A stretch of DNA of 64,000 nt, taken from Cristatella mucedo (lineage: Eukaryota; Bryozoa; Phylactolaemata; Cristatellidae). Position 1 is the stretch's first letter. Every line of letters begins with the position of its first letter. Below, one piece after another: positions 33,563 through 43,575 of the stretch. The notes under the pieces were generated by a model, which saw nothing but the letters and a program-made list of their open reading frames with translations, did not search any database and was not told where the DNA came from. A program made the translations under genes and the position numbers. The stretch lies in assembly GCA_009760855.2 (NCBI GenBank), contig WPIO01000216.1, forward strand, positions 95,001-159,000, written 5' to 3'.

Positions 33563-34870
33563 AAGAGACGAACCTACGGCGACGGGCAGCTAAGTTCGAC
33601 GGACAGCTAAGTTGAACTTAGACTGCGCAGTTGTGTTCTGCCGGCTACACAGTTAGCTGCTCGTATCTTGGGGTGCTGTAGCGGCCCGCCTTCGGGGTTG
33701 GGACAATCGCTAGCGACGCCCACATAGGATAGTTTATTATACGCAGGCTTCGGAAGTTCGCACTGTTAACTCCGTCGGTCCGGTGCGCGCCGCGTAAAGC
33801 GCTTGCGCTGGCGCGTAACTACTACTAACAGGCCCACAATAAACTGTTGTTTTCGGCTCCCGTTTGTGGCCGCCCGTGTTTTAACCGCACTGCAGCGCTG
33901 CATCACACAGTCCACCGGTAGAGCACCTGGGGACGAGCTTCTCTGCGCGGTTACAGCATAACCTAGCGCTTAATGCTATTCTGTGGGCGCCTACGCTCAA
34001 TAAGCAGGCCACCGCGAAATGATCGTTTCTGGCGCTGACCTACTTATCGTTACTAAAGGGGGTCGTAAGACCGCGGTGTGAATTGGAAAGCGAGACACAC
34101 AAATTGAGGATTTTACTGAGCTTTATTTCCAAGCGCAGTGTGTAGCATGTATCGGGATGTCAAAAATGGGTTGGTCAACTTAGATCTGGTATCCCTGTCT
34201 ATACATAAGCCCGAATGGCTATGAGGTTACGAACAGAGCCTCGATTGAGAGTTATAGGCTTTGCCGCCGAGATGGGACTCGTGAGATGTGATTGTTTTGA
34301 CACGTGACCTTGTCTACAATAAAAGGCTTGTGCCTGACTGCAGCTGCGGTCTTGGAACAACCGAAATCTTAAACTTGAAAACTTTAAACTTTTAAACCTT
34401 TAACTGCGAAACCCTCAGCAGTTTGGTTTGCGGCCCGATGGATACAATGCTCAAAGACCTGAAGCTTGCAATATGCCTGTAGCGCCTTGCCGGCCTTGAC
34501 TTAATTTTAGCACGAACAAGAACTGTTCGGCGGTCGAAAACTCCTTGGTCCTGGAGCTGTGAGCTAGAGAGGAGCGCCAGTGCGGTTAGAGAGCAAGAGT
34601 TTAAGAGCGAGCCAGGAAGCTCTGAGACCAGTGGTGGCGACTCGGCATTTGGAATTGGTCTCATACCGCGGGAGCTGCTGATTGATGTTAGCTGGTCTGT
34701 CAACCTCGACCATAACTCAGCCCAGAAAGAATCGTCTGAAACCTATTCGACATTCAAGCTGGACAGGGGTGCCCTTCCAGTGGCCCAGTGACGGTTTTAA
34801 TTCCTTACCGTAATGGGCCATGGCGTCGGGCCCAATACCACTAAGCTCTTGCCCCGTTGTCTTAGCTAGG

Positions 34871-34878
34871 TATTTAAG
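34871..34878 (+). promoter_or_regulatory. TATA-like box of solo LTR 1
   Basis: TATTTAAG lies 393 bp from the LTR start. The same word occurs at the same distance (about 398 bp) in the 42-kb LTR. Transcription would be expected to start about 25-30 bp downstream, near GAGCGACGCTCGCTC. Confidence 0.6.
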
Positions 34879-35079
34879 AGTCGAGCGACGCTCGCTCTTG
34901 GTCTTTTGTTCGGCTCACTGTTCGGCCTCGCTTCGACGCCGTCAGACTCGTTTCTCTGAAAGCGAAGGAGGAGGGCGGGCTGTTCGCCGGCAATTGACGT
35001 GACAGTACGAGACAGCGCCAGTAGGATTCAGTGGAGTCCACCGAATATGGTCGTATCGTGCCCGAGCTAGCATTTTGTG

Positions 35080-35460
35080 TTTCTTTTGTGTGTGCGTGCT
35101 TGCACGCGATCTCGGCGTAAGGATTTTCCGGTGCGAGTAAGACGTAGTTGGTGTGGTGGATGAGATACTCCGTTGGTTCGGGCTCCTTCGTCTATTTGGG
35201 CCGTTCCCCCTAGAGATGCGGTTAGCCTAAGTGTGGAGACGTGTTGCCTCCGCAAGAGTACTTGGTGTAGTGCATGACGTATTCCTGCTATTAAGGTGGA
35301 AGCGAAGCCCTAGTTCTCCAGTCAGGGTCTGGGCTCCGGTTCGGGCTCCTCGTCACATTCAGGTCGTTCCCGACAATTGATTTAGGTAGCCTAAGTGCGG
35401 GGACGTTTTCCCTCCGCAAGAGTGTTTGTGCTGTTGGGAAGCGTGTGAGGAGTGTGGAGA
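35080..35460 (+). repeat. Internal tandem units of solo LTR 1
   Basis: Words such as CTCCGCAAGAG occur at about 35249 and 35411, 163 bp apart, with AGCCTAAGTG upstream of each and GGGCTCC-CGT-GTTCCC in between. The 42-kb LTR has four such units. The array lies between the TATA-like box and the AATAAA signal, so it would be transcribed. Confidence 0.8.
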
Positions 35461-35499
35461 TAAGCTGAGCTAGACGCACAGGGACTTGGTGCGTTTGTG

Positions 35500-35505
35500 A
35501 ATAAA
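35500..35505 (+). terminator. Polyadenylation signal of solo LTR 1
   Basis: AATAAA in GTGAATAAAGCTC. The equivalent minus-strand signal is present in the LTRs at 42.27 kb and 34.13 kb. Confidence 0.65.
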
Positions 35506-35736
35506 GCTCAGCAAAATGCCCAGTTTTTGTCTCGCTTTCCAATTCACGACGCAGACTCACGACCCCTTTTAGTAACGGTAAGCGCCAGGTCAGAAAAAGG
35601 TCAGCGCCAGAAACGCTCGTTTTGTGGCGGCCTGCTTATTGCCCGTAGGAGGGCGCACCGGACGGCATTAGGCGCTACGTCACTCCGCTAGGTAAGCGGC
35701 AGGTTAAGCCTACTTCGCCGAGCCTTCGGCGTTACA

Positions 35737-37228
35737 TGCCGCCGAAAAAAACACAGCACTCGAGATTATGCACGCAACACTAGCAACAAGACCGTGTTAG
35801 TAAAAGCCCAACAATAGCTTCTATCGCACGGCAATACACGCGGCTGCCTGCCTGCTGACTCGCTTGCAGGCCGATCGCAGCTCTTACTCCGGGCCAGACT
35901 GATCGACCGACCGTACGTTGCTCCGAAACGGCGCTCAGGCAAAAACCTTACATAATCACCGGAATGGAGACGTACTCAAGACGGTGACTGTAACGTAATG
36001 CCCTCATCTGCCGCTAACCGTCGTCAGAGTCGTATAAACGTCTACGCCCCTTAAGATCCTTTTAACATTGACTATCAGCAGCCATGGTTGATCACCGAAA
36101 CAAAGATTGCCTTCATCGGCGTGTACTGGTTTTCAAGCCACATCTTCGGCATGCCTGAAGAGGGCTTATTGCAACAACACTCAGAGAAGACAAGTAAATA
36201 ACCTGAGTGAAAGTTCTGATGACGAAACGTGAATCGAGAATGGAACCAGTTGCCAGTGGTAACACACCTGGCAGTAGCGAAGCTCAATGGAGCGCAAGGG
36301 ATAAACGACCTTCGGTATTGATCAAAAGACGAAAGAAAGCAGAAAAAAATGCCTCCTATCATAGCATAAGATAATCAGGGATTGATATAAACAATTTCAA
36401 ATAAAATTTCGGACAGTCCGTCTGAGCCTTTCGTATCATACTTATAAAGAAAATGTGCCTCGTCCAAGGACTTTTGGTGGTCCACTACAATTGCATGCTC
36501 GACTATGTAACATGTCCTCTAAACCTAGTTTAAAGCCAAGAGGAATTCACATCTGGATGAATATTGCCCGTTAACGATATCCGAGAGCGATTACTTTAAG
36601 ACACCGACATTGAACTGGTCCGAGAGAATCGATAGCCACTATCATTTCCCTACTAAGGCACACCGAATGACCAAAACGAACTATTTAATTCTGTTCATCC
36701 GCGTTTTAGCGATAAGAAGACTGACAAAAAATATCTCGAGACACAGCAATACTTTGCTTTAGCGTGCACAAAAATTGTGCAAACTGCCAACATCCCTCAG
36801 CATCCATGCTCAAGGCATGATGACTTGTTTTTTAGAATTTTCTTTTAACCGGTGGCAAAATACATCGCTAATCTTTTTTTTAACCACAGTCACACAGTTT
36901 AATTGCATATTAACAACGAATAATATGTGGGCTTGGCCCGAGGCGTGAGCTTGCACATCGGCGAATGGAGACTGGAAAGGATTGTCCAGCTAACGCAGTC
37001 GCTGCACATGAGCAGCTTCTGGGCGAGCACCTCGGTCGGCTGAATATTACAAACAAAGTCAAGCACAACCACTAGAAATGGCTAAAATCACAACTTAGTC
37101 TCACTTGGCTCGAATAATAAACCGCGTTCAAATAATGTCTCAGTCGTCCAAGCAAGGATTATTTAACTGTTATGAAGAACTGATATGTGAGCCAATGGAT
37201 TCGGCCTCAATCTCAGAGCTACCGGCTG
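35737..37228. other. Unassigned; GC-richer first 330 bp
   Basis: Up to about 36060 CG dinucleotides stay frequent, possibly the other side of an island split by the LTR insertions. A 95-codon minus-strand frame (36075-36362) starts with a non-ATG codon and has no domain. The rest is AT-richer and unremarkable. Confidence 0.35.
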
Positions 37229-37375
37229 AGCTGGTTTGGCCCAGTGGTTAAGGGGGTTACCCTGATCAAGGCCTGGCTGAGGTCGTAGGCTCGAGCCCTG
37301 TGGCATATGTGAAGCGCCTGAATAGAGATTAAAGTCTCCTAGGGCGCTGTAAAATTACTTATTTTAAATTATATT
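37229..37375 (+). mobile_element. SINE-B copy, well preserved
   Basis: AGCTGGTTTGGCCCAGTGG head, GGTCGTAGGCTCGAGCCCTG B-box region, GCATATGTGAAGCGCCTGAA linker, TAGAGATTAAAGTCTCCTAG tail, GGCGCTGTAAAATTA end. The linker GAAGCGCCTGAATAGAGATTA aligns with LINE-A AAAGCGCCTAGAAAGAGATTA, so the shared part starts at AAGCGCC. Confidence 0.9.
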
Positions 37376-38569
37376 ATTCAAAAACCAGCCATGTAAGATT
37401 TTCGCGCGTACCAATTGAATAGGCTCACGCCAATGCAATCGACAAGTTGACATCCCTAAAATTAGATGTTCAAGCAACATCATGGTGATTGATTTCGCAA
37501 AGCCAAATCCGACAGCTGGCTACAACATTTGTCGAATGTATAGTGCAAAAACGCCATTGCAATCAATTCAATTGCGAATTGAGTATCCCATAGCTTCACC
37601 GTTGGGTGGACGCGTAGTCTGGCCAGAAATCAACACTCTGAAGCTTGCAGCAGCAAGAGGTCACCATTATACCTCATACCTATCGAAGGCAAACCTGAAT
37701 TCACGATTTTTTCACAATATTTATCTTCATTATTTGTATACATCGTAGCTTGTAAACCGCGAAGGTATCCGTTGCCAGATGAACTCGAGCTTACCCGAGC
37801 GGGTTCGGAAAACCTCATGCATTCGGGCAAGCTGGCGTATTGGGTATATCGCGTATTACTCTCATATTGGCGGTACACCTAAATGCGCTTTCGGAACCCG
37901 TCTAAAGAGGCCTTATAGACTCGCCTCTGGATACATACTGAGACTTTCTTTCGTCAAGTGTTAACCGCCCAGTAGGGCGCTGCTAGCACCGGTACCGGAA
38001 ATATTCTTAAGCTATATTTTTTAAATTATTAACCTAGAAAAATTGGTTAGGCCTCATCTGAGGATTTTAGGGCGAAAACGCAATAGTTAGAATAGTAGTA
38101 ATACTGAGACATTTGCATACTTCCCATTAGGATTTTACTAGCTTTTCTAGGCGCTATACTTACACAGGAAATTAAGCTTGCCCATTGCTTAGTGATACAA
38201 CAAAGCTTGAGCAGGCAAAAGCGAACGACGGCCAGTCCACAAGGACGGAGCTGGTGCAACGAAAAGCCGGTAGCTTCACTTATTTTGCTATTAATTGTCG
38301 TCAAGTTTTGGGATGTCGTGATGTCAGTCGGGAGTGAATTTCAGACTATGAGCTTGCGAACTGAAAACACGGTTTCAAAATGATTTGAGGTTGACCGGGT
38401 CCACAGCTAATTTACTTCGGTCACACAAGCGAGCTGTACATCTTTTGAAGCCTGTTTAGAGAGTATTTTTAAACGGCACAGCCGGGATTGTCTTAAGGGG
38501 TTGCAAAATCGCCATGTATGTATGGGGCTTTACCGGCACTGTGTAAGGCTTTTAGAGCATACTTTTTTT
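37376..38569. other. Mostly unassigned; weak reversed tail near 38.14 kb
   Basis: An 88-codon frame (37482-37748) opens at a GTG, not an ATG, and shows no domain. At 38140-38190 GCTTTTCTAGGCGCTATACT followed by TACACAGGAAATTAAGC could be the reversed 3' end of a LINE or SINE relative, as at 6.83 kb. Confidence 0.35.
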
Positions 38570-38695
38570 TATCAAGTGTAACACGACTCACAATTCGATT
38601 GTGTTTTCAGTGCAGCAAATAGAAAGTGCCTACAAAGAAATTAAGTTCTCTGAGTGTGCTTTATCGAGCATATTAATATTATTATTACGTGGCAG
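38570..38695 (+). mobile_element. LINE-A 3' tail
   Basis: ATCAAGTGTAACACGACTCA, CAATTCGATTGTGTTTTCAG, AGAAATTAAGTTCTCTGAG, then TGTGCTTTATCGAGC and (ATT)n. Only the last ~125 bp are present. Confidence 0.85.
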
Positions 38696-39964
38696 TTTCG
38701 ATGTTCCCGGTCGACAAGCCCAGATGCAAAGATGTGCAGCAACGGCAAAGCGTTTGGTGGCACAGGCAGAAAGACAGACATGCGTGAGCTGATAGTTACA
38801 GAAGTTTAGACGGAGGCCGGGAGTGCTCGGACTGCTTTGGTGCGGTATTGTTGAGCTCAGTATATTTATTAAGAGCAAGCTAGCAGTTTGCTGGGGCTGT
38901 GCGAGTATCTCCGTTTCTTCTGAAAATGGTGGTCCTTACTATCCCACTCGGGGTAGATGAAGTCGCCGTACTGTAGCCTCTGTGTCCCGCTGCCTTCTCG
39001 AAACACAGAAAGCTGCTTCCAGGCAAATGAAAAATACGTGGCCCAACGATTGGCTACGGTAGAGGAATTTTTTATGCCAGCAGTGGATGACAAAAGCAAT
39101 CAGAGGCATCGTTTGGGTGTGGCAGTGATATCGGCACCGCTCCCTTACAGATGTTATTGCTGACCGGTACAGCATCCTTGTCTCGGCAGACTCAAAGTTT
39201 GGCAACGATGCATAGCTGAAGGAAGATTGAATTGATCATAGAGCTTATGCGATCGTATAGTTGAGGGCAACTTTTGAATAAAGACTATAGACTGCGTGCC
39301 GGTGCTACCTTACATATTCAGATCGAGCCTGTTGTGATGGTGGCGTTTCCTCCATTTTCTGAGTGGCGCCTGACTTGCCCGTAAATAGAAAGTTGGTTGG
39401 ACTGTCATTAAATTTCAGAAAGCTCACGGCCATGTGGCAGCGAATGTCAATGATACAGTAATTTAAAGAAAGGTAAGATAATTTGATCAGCTGGAAGGCA
39501 GGGAAAGGTAATATCACAAGTACAGCTTCGCTTTATCCGAAATGAAAAGTGATCCTGCATGGCGCTAGGCAATTTTGTCCACAAAAAAGAGAGAAACGAA
39601 TCCGGAAAAGTGAAGTCAGATAATACGAGGACCATGCATTAGAAATAATGCCACCCAAAAAGATTACGCGACGCCATCAACAGAATAAGTACGGTGATTA
39701 CAACCGAGATATCAGGTAGGCACCCCATGCTTACCTAACCTAGCCCAATAATCGTGGTAGCCTATCGGTGGATAAACTCATCCTCAAGCTGTACCACGAA
39801 GGAGCACCGCCAAGATCGGCCGCGCTTTTATGGACCGAAACAAGTTTTATGTTTGTACCGGGAGGGCCGGGAAGCTTCTCCCTGTAACGCCCAGCTCGGA
39901 TAGAAGCCTGCATGGAAGCAGTCACTGACCGGAAATGTTCATCCCAAGTCAGTCTTTCAAATCT
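38696..39964. other. Unassigned sequence, no gene seen
   Basis: Several overlapping frames of 60-88 codons shadow each other (38869-39205). None has a motif or convincing splice signals. Confidence 0.45.
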
Positions 39965-40609
39965 CTAAATCACACTGGGTTTGCCCGTAACTAGTATGTT
40001 AGTTTTAGAAAATTTGCTGCCATCCATGTGTGGATGAATGTCATCAATGCATGCAGCAGGCGAGTTGAGAGAATTTGAGGTGCTTGAAGGCTGGGAGAGA
40101 TCAAAGCAAAGGTACAACTGAATTTCATCCGCATAGAAGTGAAAGCCTAGATTGTGCTTGGCAATCACATCAGCAAGAGGGAGAGTATAAACCGTGAAAA
40201 GAACCGGACCTAGCACGGAGCCCTGAGGTACTCTATATTTCAGAGGTATTTCAGATGATCTTTGTCCATTCACGTCAATACTCTGGAGTCTCCCAATGCG
40301 ATAGGACCTGAACAACTGCAGAGCAATGCCATCGATGCCCATACGAGATGCGAGGTGCTCTATAAGAAGTTGGTGATCGATGGTATTGAAAGCAGCCGAA
40401 AGATCGAGCAAAACAAGCAGAGACACTCCACCCATCTCTGCATTCCTTAGTAGGTCGTTGTATACCGTAAGCAATGCTGACTCTGTGGAGGGATTAGTTC
40501 TAAAGCCAGACTGAAAGTTACTAGCAAGGTGTGAGGTTTCGATACATGAGTTCAGCTGGTCCGCCACGACTATGCTATCCCTAGCGAAGATTAAGGCCGG
40601 GCAGATCAA
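39965..40609 (-). pseudogene. LINE-A RT internal fragment, 214 open codons
   Basis: This is the longest uninterrupted LINE-A frame in the window. It holds SIVVADQLNSCIETSHLASN, FQSGFRTNPSTESALL, the motif LLVLLDLSAAFNTIDHQLL, and IPLKYRVPQGSVLGPVLFT. The catalytic box is FHFYADEIQLYLC, with the second aspartate replaced, as in copy 1. An in-frame deletion joins GSKFSK directly to TNILVTGKPSVI, where other copies read FLKLNEDKTNLQVMGK. Both ends stop within coding sequence and no 3' tail follows, so it is an internal fragment. The change in the active site makes it inactive despite the open frame. Confidence 0.9.
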
Positions 40610-41046
40610 AATACCTATCTACCACTAAGTTCTTCATGAACCAGCCTTGCATGCAACTCGGAATTTTCGGGGCTGCCGAAAAAGTTTACTGCAGTTTCTA
40701 CTTTAAAAATTGACTAATTAATGCAGCCGATCATTTTTACTTTTACTTAAAATTTCCAATCAAGTTTTTGATTTGTTACAAATGCAGCTGATGGCTTCAG
40801 GTTGATCGACGGATACAGGGAAGCTATTTCATTGACTCACGAGGCTAACCATGACTAGCCTTCACTATTTGATTCACTTGTTTGAGCTTCCTGGCAAGCT
40901 GAATTCCTCTAAAAACGAGTAGCTCTCCTCGTTTTGCACTCTAAGGCTGCTGGCTTAAAGTTTTGCTGTGAGTCATCGACTCTAACTTCAACAATTCTTA
41001 ACACAGTGAGTCATTTTGTTCCTGCTTGGTTTAGAGGCTATCTTAC
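40610..41046. other. Unassigned sequence
   Basis: No frame of note and no repeat family recognised. It would be the intron start if the neighbouring minus-strand exon candidate is real. Confidence 0.4.
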
Positions 41047-41480
41047 CTGCCTTCCACCACTGATACTTATATTTATACTTAGCTGATTATATCCTAGGCT
41101 ATCTTTGTTACCTATATTATGCTTCTTAATTTCTGTTTGTTGGTCAAAATAGGGTCTGTTGGCCACTCTACGGGAATAAAAAATGCAAGAGGCTTTGACA
41201 TGGCTGTAGAAAACTCTCTCTCGCATTGTCAACATTATCTGCGTGACTTTACTGAGTAATGCATTGAGATCAACACGTGCCTTCTTGCGTTCTCTTACGA
41301 AAATCCCTTCTACAGGATGTTCAAGCAGCTTTAAAGAAGCCCAGCCAACAAGGCAGCAGCTAGGCCCGATATTTGAAACTGCAGCCTGCACATTTAGACA
41401 GGTTATGACTGACATTTCTAACTGATTGCTGTCCCTGAAATACAATTTCACTGAATCAATAACGGATGAGTCTATAGCCC
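41047..41480 (-). CDS. Candidate exon of an unrecognised gene
   Basis: A minus-strand frame of about 150 codons runs from roughly 41499 to 41038. It reads into GGCAG followed by GTAAGA at 41046-41041, a strong splice-donor match. The frame's first codon is GTG, and the first ATG is near 41414 (MSVITCLNVQAAVSN). The protein has mixed composition with a basic stretch VRERKKARVDLNALL and no clear signal peptide. A possible acceptor (TTTTAATGCAG) lies near 41474. I recognise no domain. Open length plus a good donor is only suggestive, and chance remains likely in 64 kb. Confidence 0.22.
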
Positions 41481-41499
41481 AGGCTGCATTAAAAGCCAC

Positions 41500-42052
41500 A
41501 GCCGTATTACTGGCAGCGAATTGAGCTATTGGAGTGGGCTTTGGCTTGGAGCTGAGTTTCGCTGAAGGCCAGTGAGCCCTGCTCGAGTTGCTTCACCTCA
41601 AGGCTGTGGTTAAATGCTTATAACTGTCAGTGGCTGTCGAATAGACATCTCATTGCTGTGGATAGAGACTTGTTATGTTTAGGTATTCATGCTCGCTACC
41701 TTGTCCAGCTACTTTCGGCATACCAGAGTGAATTGGTGCTGCACAAACAACTTGCTAGCCAGGATCCCAACGTGTAGAGCTTCACCAGTATGTGCGGCAC
41801 TTCGGCTGAGATAAGTACCATTACAAGGTCTGTGTTTACACCTAGCTAGGCAGGAAGTGAAGCTGCTGCACCCTGGTCGTAGCACTACATATGGTGAGCC
41901 GCCGTCTGCAATGCAGTTACTGCAATTGGACACTCGAATGATCGTTGACATATTCTGGCCGGGTGTCATTTCTTTCTCATGCCTCAACACCATGAATGCG
42001 ATATTTTGTTATTTAGTCTACATATAAAAAAGATCACCGTCGCCAAAAATTG
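41500..42052. other. Unassigned sequence next to solo LTR 2
   Basis: A 94-codon minus-strand frame (41709-41993) contains several cysteines and no recognised domain. ATTG at 42049-42052 is the left target duplication of the LTR. Confidence 0.4.
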
Positions 42053-42350
42053 TGTAACGCCGAAGGCTCGGCGGGGTAGGATTGACCAGCCGCTTACCTA
42101 GCGGCGTAGCCCATCACCTAATGCCGTTCGGTGCGCGCCTAAGCGAAATAAGCTGGCCGCCACGAAACGAGCGTTTCTGGCGCTGACCTGCTTTCCGTTA
42201 CTAAAGGGGGTCGTGAGTCCGTGGCGTGAATTGGAAAGCGAGACACACACATTGGGGATTTTACTTAACTTTATTCGCAAGCGCACAAAGTCGCTGCGCG
42301 TCCATCTCAGCTTTATCTTCGCACTCCTCGCATGTTCTCAACAGCACCAA

Positions 42351-42880
42351 CACTCTTGCGGAGGGAATACTTCTCCACACTGAGCGCGAACCGGAGCCTA
42401 AACCCTAACCAGAGAACTAGGACTTCGCTTCCAACTGTGCGGAGGAATACCCCAAACACGCCAACTTAAGCACTCTTGCGGAGGGAATACTTCTCATCAC
42501 TGAAGAGCGAACCCGAGCATAAACCCTGACCGGAGAACAAGAACTCGGTTTCCACCAGTGCGGCAGGAATACTCCGCACACGCCACCTCAAGCACTCTTG
42601 CGGAGAAAATACTTCTCCACACTGGGGCTGCTTACGTGTATAATGGGAAACGACCTAAATAGACGGAGCCCGAACCAGAGCCTAAACCCTAACCGGAGAA
42701 CTAGGTCTCGGTTTCCACCAGTGTAGCAGGAATACTCCACACACGCCACCTCAAGTACTCTTGCGGAGGAAACACGTCTCCACACTTACGCTATATACAT
42801 CTATCCCGGGGAACGATCCAAATAGACGGAGCTCAAACTGGAGCCTAAACCCTAACCGGAGAACTAGGGCTCCAAACACG
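42351..42880 (-). repeat. Tandem array in solo LTR 2, four units
   Basis: The word ACTCTTGCGGAG starts units at 42352, 42472, 42594 and 42757, giving periods near 120, 122 and 163 bp. The longer unit carries an extra ~40-bp piece (GGGAAACGACCTAAATAGAC). Each unit holds a telomere-like TAAACCCTAACC or TAAACCCTGACC, but isolated and not in tandem. Confidence 0.9.
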
Positions 42881-43169
42881 TCAACTACGCCTAGCTCGCA
42901 CCGGCAAATCCCTATGCCGAGACCACGTGCTAGTGCGCACACACAAAACACAAAAGAATCACAAAATGCCAGCTGGGGCGCGATACGACCGTATTCGGTG
43001 GAGTCCACCGAATCCTCCTAGCGCTGTCTCGTCCTGTTTCGTCCATCGTCGGCGGACAGCCCGCCCTCCTCCCTCGCCTTCAGAGAAACGAGAGCCCGAC
43101 GGCGTCGAAGCGCAGAGCTGGACCAAAGACACGAAGATACTAAAGACCCAGAGCGAGCGTCGCTCGACT

Positions 43170-43177
43170 CTTAAATA
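43170..43177 (-). promoter_or_regulatory. TATA-like box of solo LTR 2
   Basis: TATTTAAG on the minus strand in GCTAAGTATTTAAGAGTCG, conserved in word and distance with solo LTR 1. Confidence 0.6.
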
Positions 43178-43575
43178 CTTAGCTGAGACAATGGGGCCAG
43201 AGCTTAGTGGTATTTGGCCCGACACCATGGCCCATTACGGTAAGGAATTAATACCAGCACTAGGCCACTGGAATTTCCCCTCTGTCCATTTTGAATGGTG
43301 AATGGGTTCCAGACGATTCTTTTTGGATAGAGTGATGGCGAAGTTTGACAGGCCAGCCAACATCAATCAGCAGCTCCCGCGGGTATCGGACTTACTCTAA
43401 AGGCCGACTCGCCACCGCTGGTCAGAGAGCTTCCTGGCTTGCTCTTAAGCTCTTGCTCTCTAACCGCACTGACGCTCCTCTCTGGCTCACTGCTCCAGGA
43501 CAAAGGAGTTCTAGCCCGCCTCCGAAACAGCTCTTGTTCGCTATAAAATTCAGCCAAGGCCAGCAGGGCGCTAAA

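Larger units (their letters stand above)
33115..33957 (+). mobile_element. Insertion in LTR R3; may be another LTR
   Basis: This block interrupts family-R sequence. It contains GAATATAAGAAG at 33443-33454, which could be a TATA box, and ACAATAAACTG at 33835-33845, a polyadenylation signal. It ends near GCGGTTACA, before GCATAACC. GCAT is present at both borders. The arrangement suggests a solo LTR of a second family in plus orientation, but the start does not show a clean TG end. Confidence 0.35.
33060..34150 (-). mobile_element. Third copy of LTR family R, split and truncated
   Basis: TGCAACGCCGAAGGCTCCGC at 33060 matches the outer end of the two solo LTRs (TGTAACGCCGAAGGCTCGGC). After an ~840-bp insertion the match resumes at 33958 and continues through GTTTCTGGCGCTGACCTAC, CTAAAGGGGGTCGTAAGACC and AATTGGAAAGCGAGACAC. 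It reaches the reversed polyadenylation signal TTTATTT (34132-34138). Beyond about 34150 similarity is lost, so the other LTR end is missing. The orientation is opposite to the neighbouring solo LTR at 34478. Confidence 0.75.
34478..35736 (+). mobile_element. Solo LTR of family R with 4-bp target duplication
   Basis: The element starts TGTAGCGCC and ends GGCGTTACA, which are inverted repeats with canonical TG...CA termini. TGCC precedes it (34474-34477) and TGCC follows it (35737-35740). A TATA-like TATTTAAG lies at 34871-34878 and AATAAA at 35500-35505, giving U3-R-U5 order on the plus strand. The whole 1.26 kb aligns inversely with 42053-43575. No gag or pol sequence is present on either side, so it is best explained as recombination between the two LTRs of a former retrotransposon. 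A 4-bp duplication is common for Ty3/Gypsy elements, but the superfamily cannot be fixed without the internal part. Confidence 0.88.
42053..43575 (-). mobile_element. Solo LTR of family R with 4-bp target duplication
   Basis: On the plus strand it starts TGTAACGCCGAAGGC and ends GGCGCTAAA. The expected end is GGCGCTACA, so one base has changed. ATTG lies immediately before (42049-42052) and after (43576-43579). TATTTAAG is at 43177-43170 and the polyadenylation signal at 42275-42270, so transcription runs on the minus strand. It aligns throughout with the 34478-35736 LTR. The ~260-bp length excess is explained by two extra internal tandem units. No internal retrotransposon sequence flanks it. 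Confidence 0.9.

Noticed and set aside
33060-35736. A single 2.7-kb DNA transposon with long terminal inverted repeats
   Set aside because: The inner block 34478-35736 has its own TG...CA ends and TGCC duplication, and matches the independent LTR at 42 kb. Two oppositely oriented LTRs explain the inverted repeat better.
42351-42880. Telomere-like TAAACCCTAACC words
   Set aside because: They occur once per ~120-160-bp LTR unit, never in direct tandem, so this is not an interstitial telomere tract.
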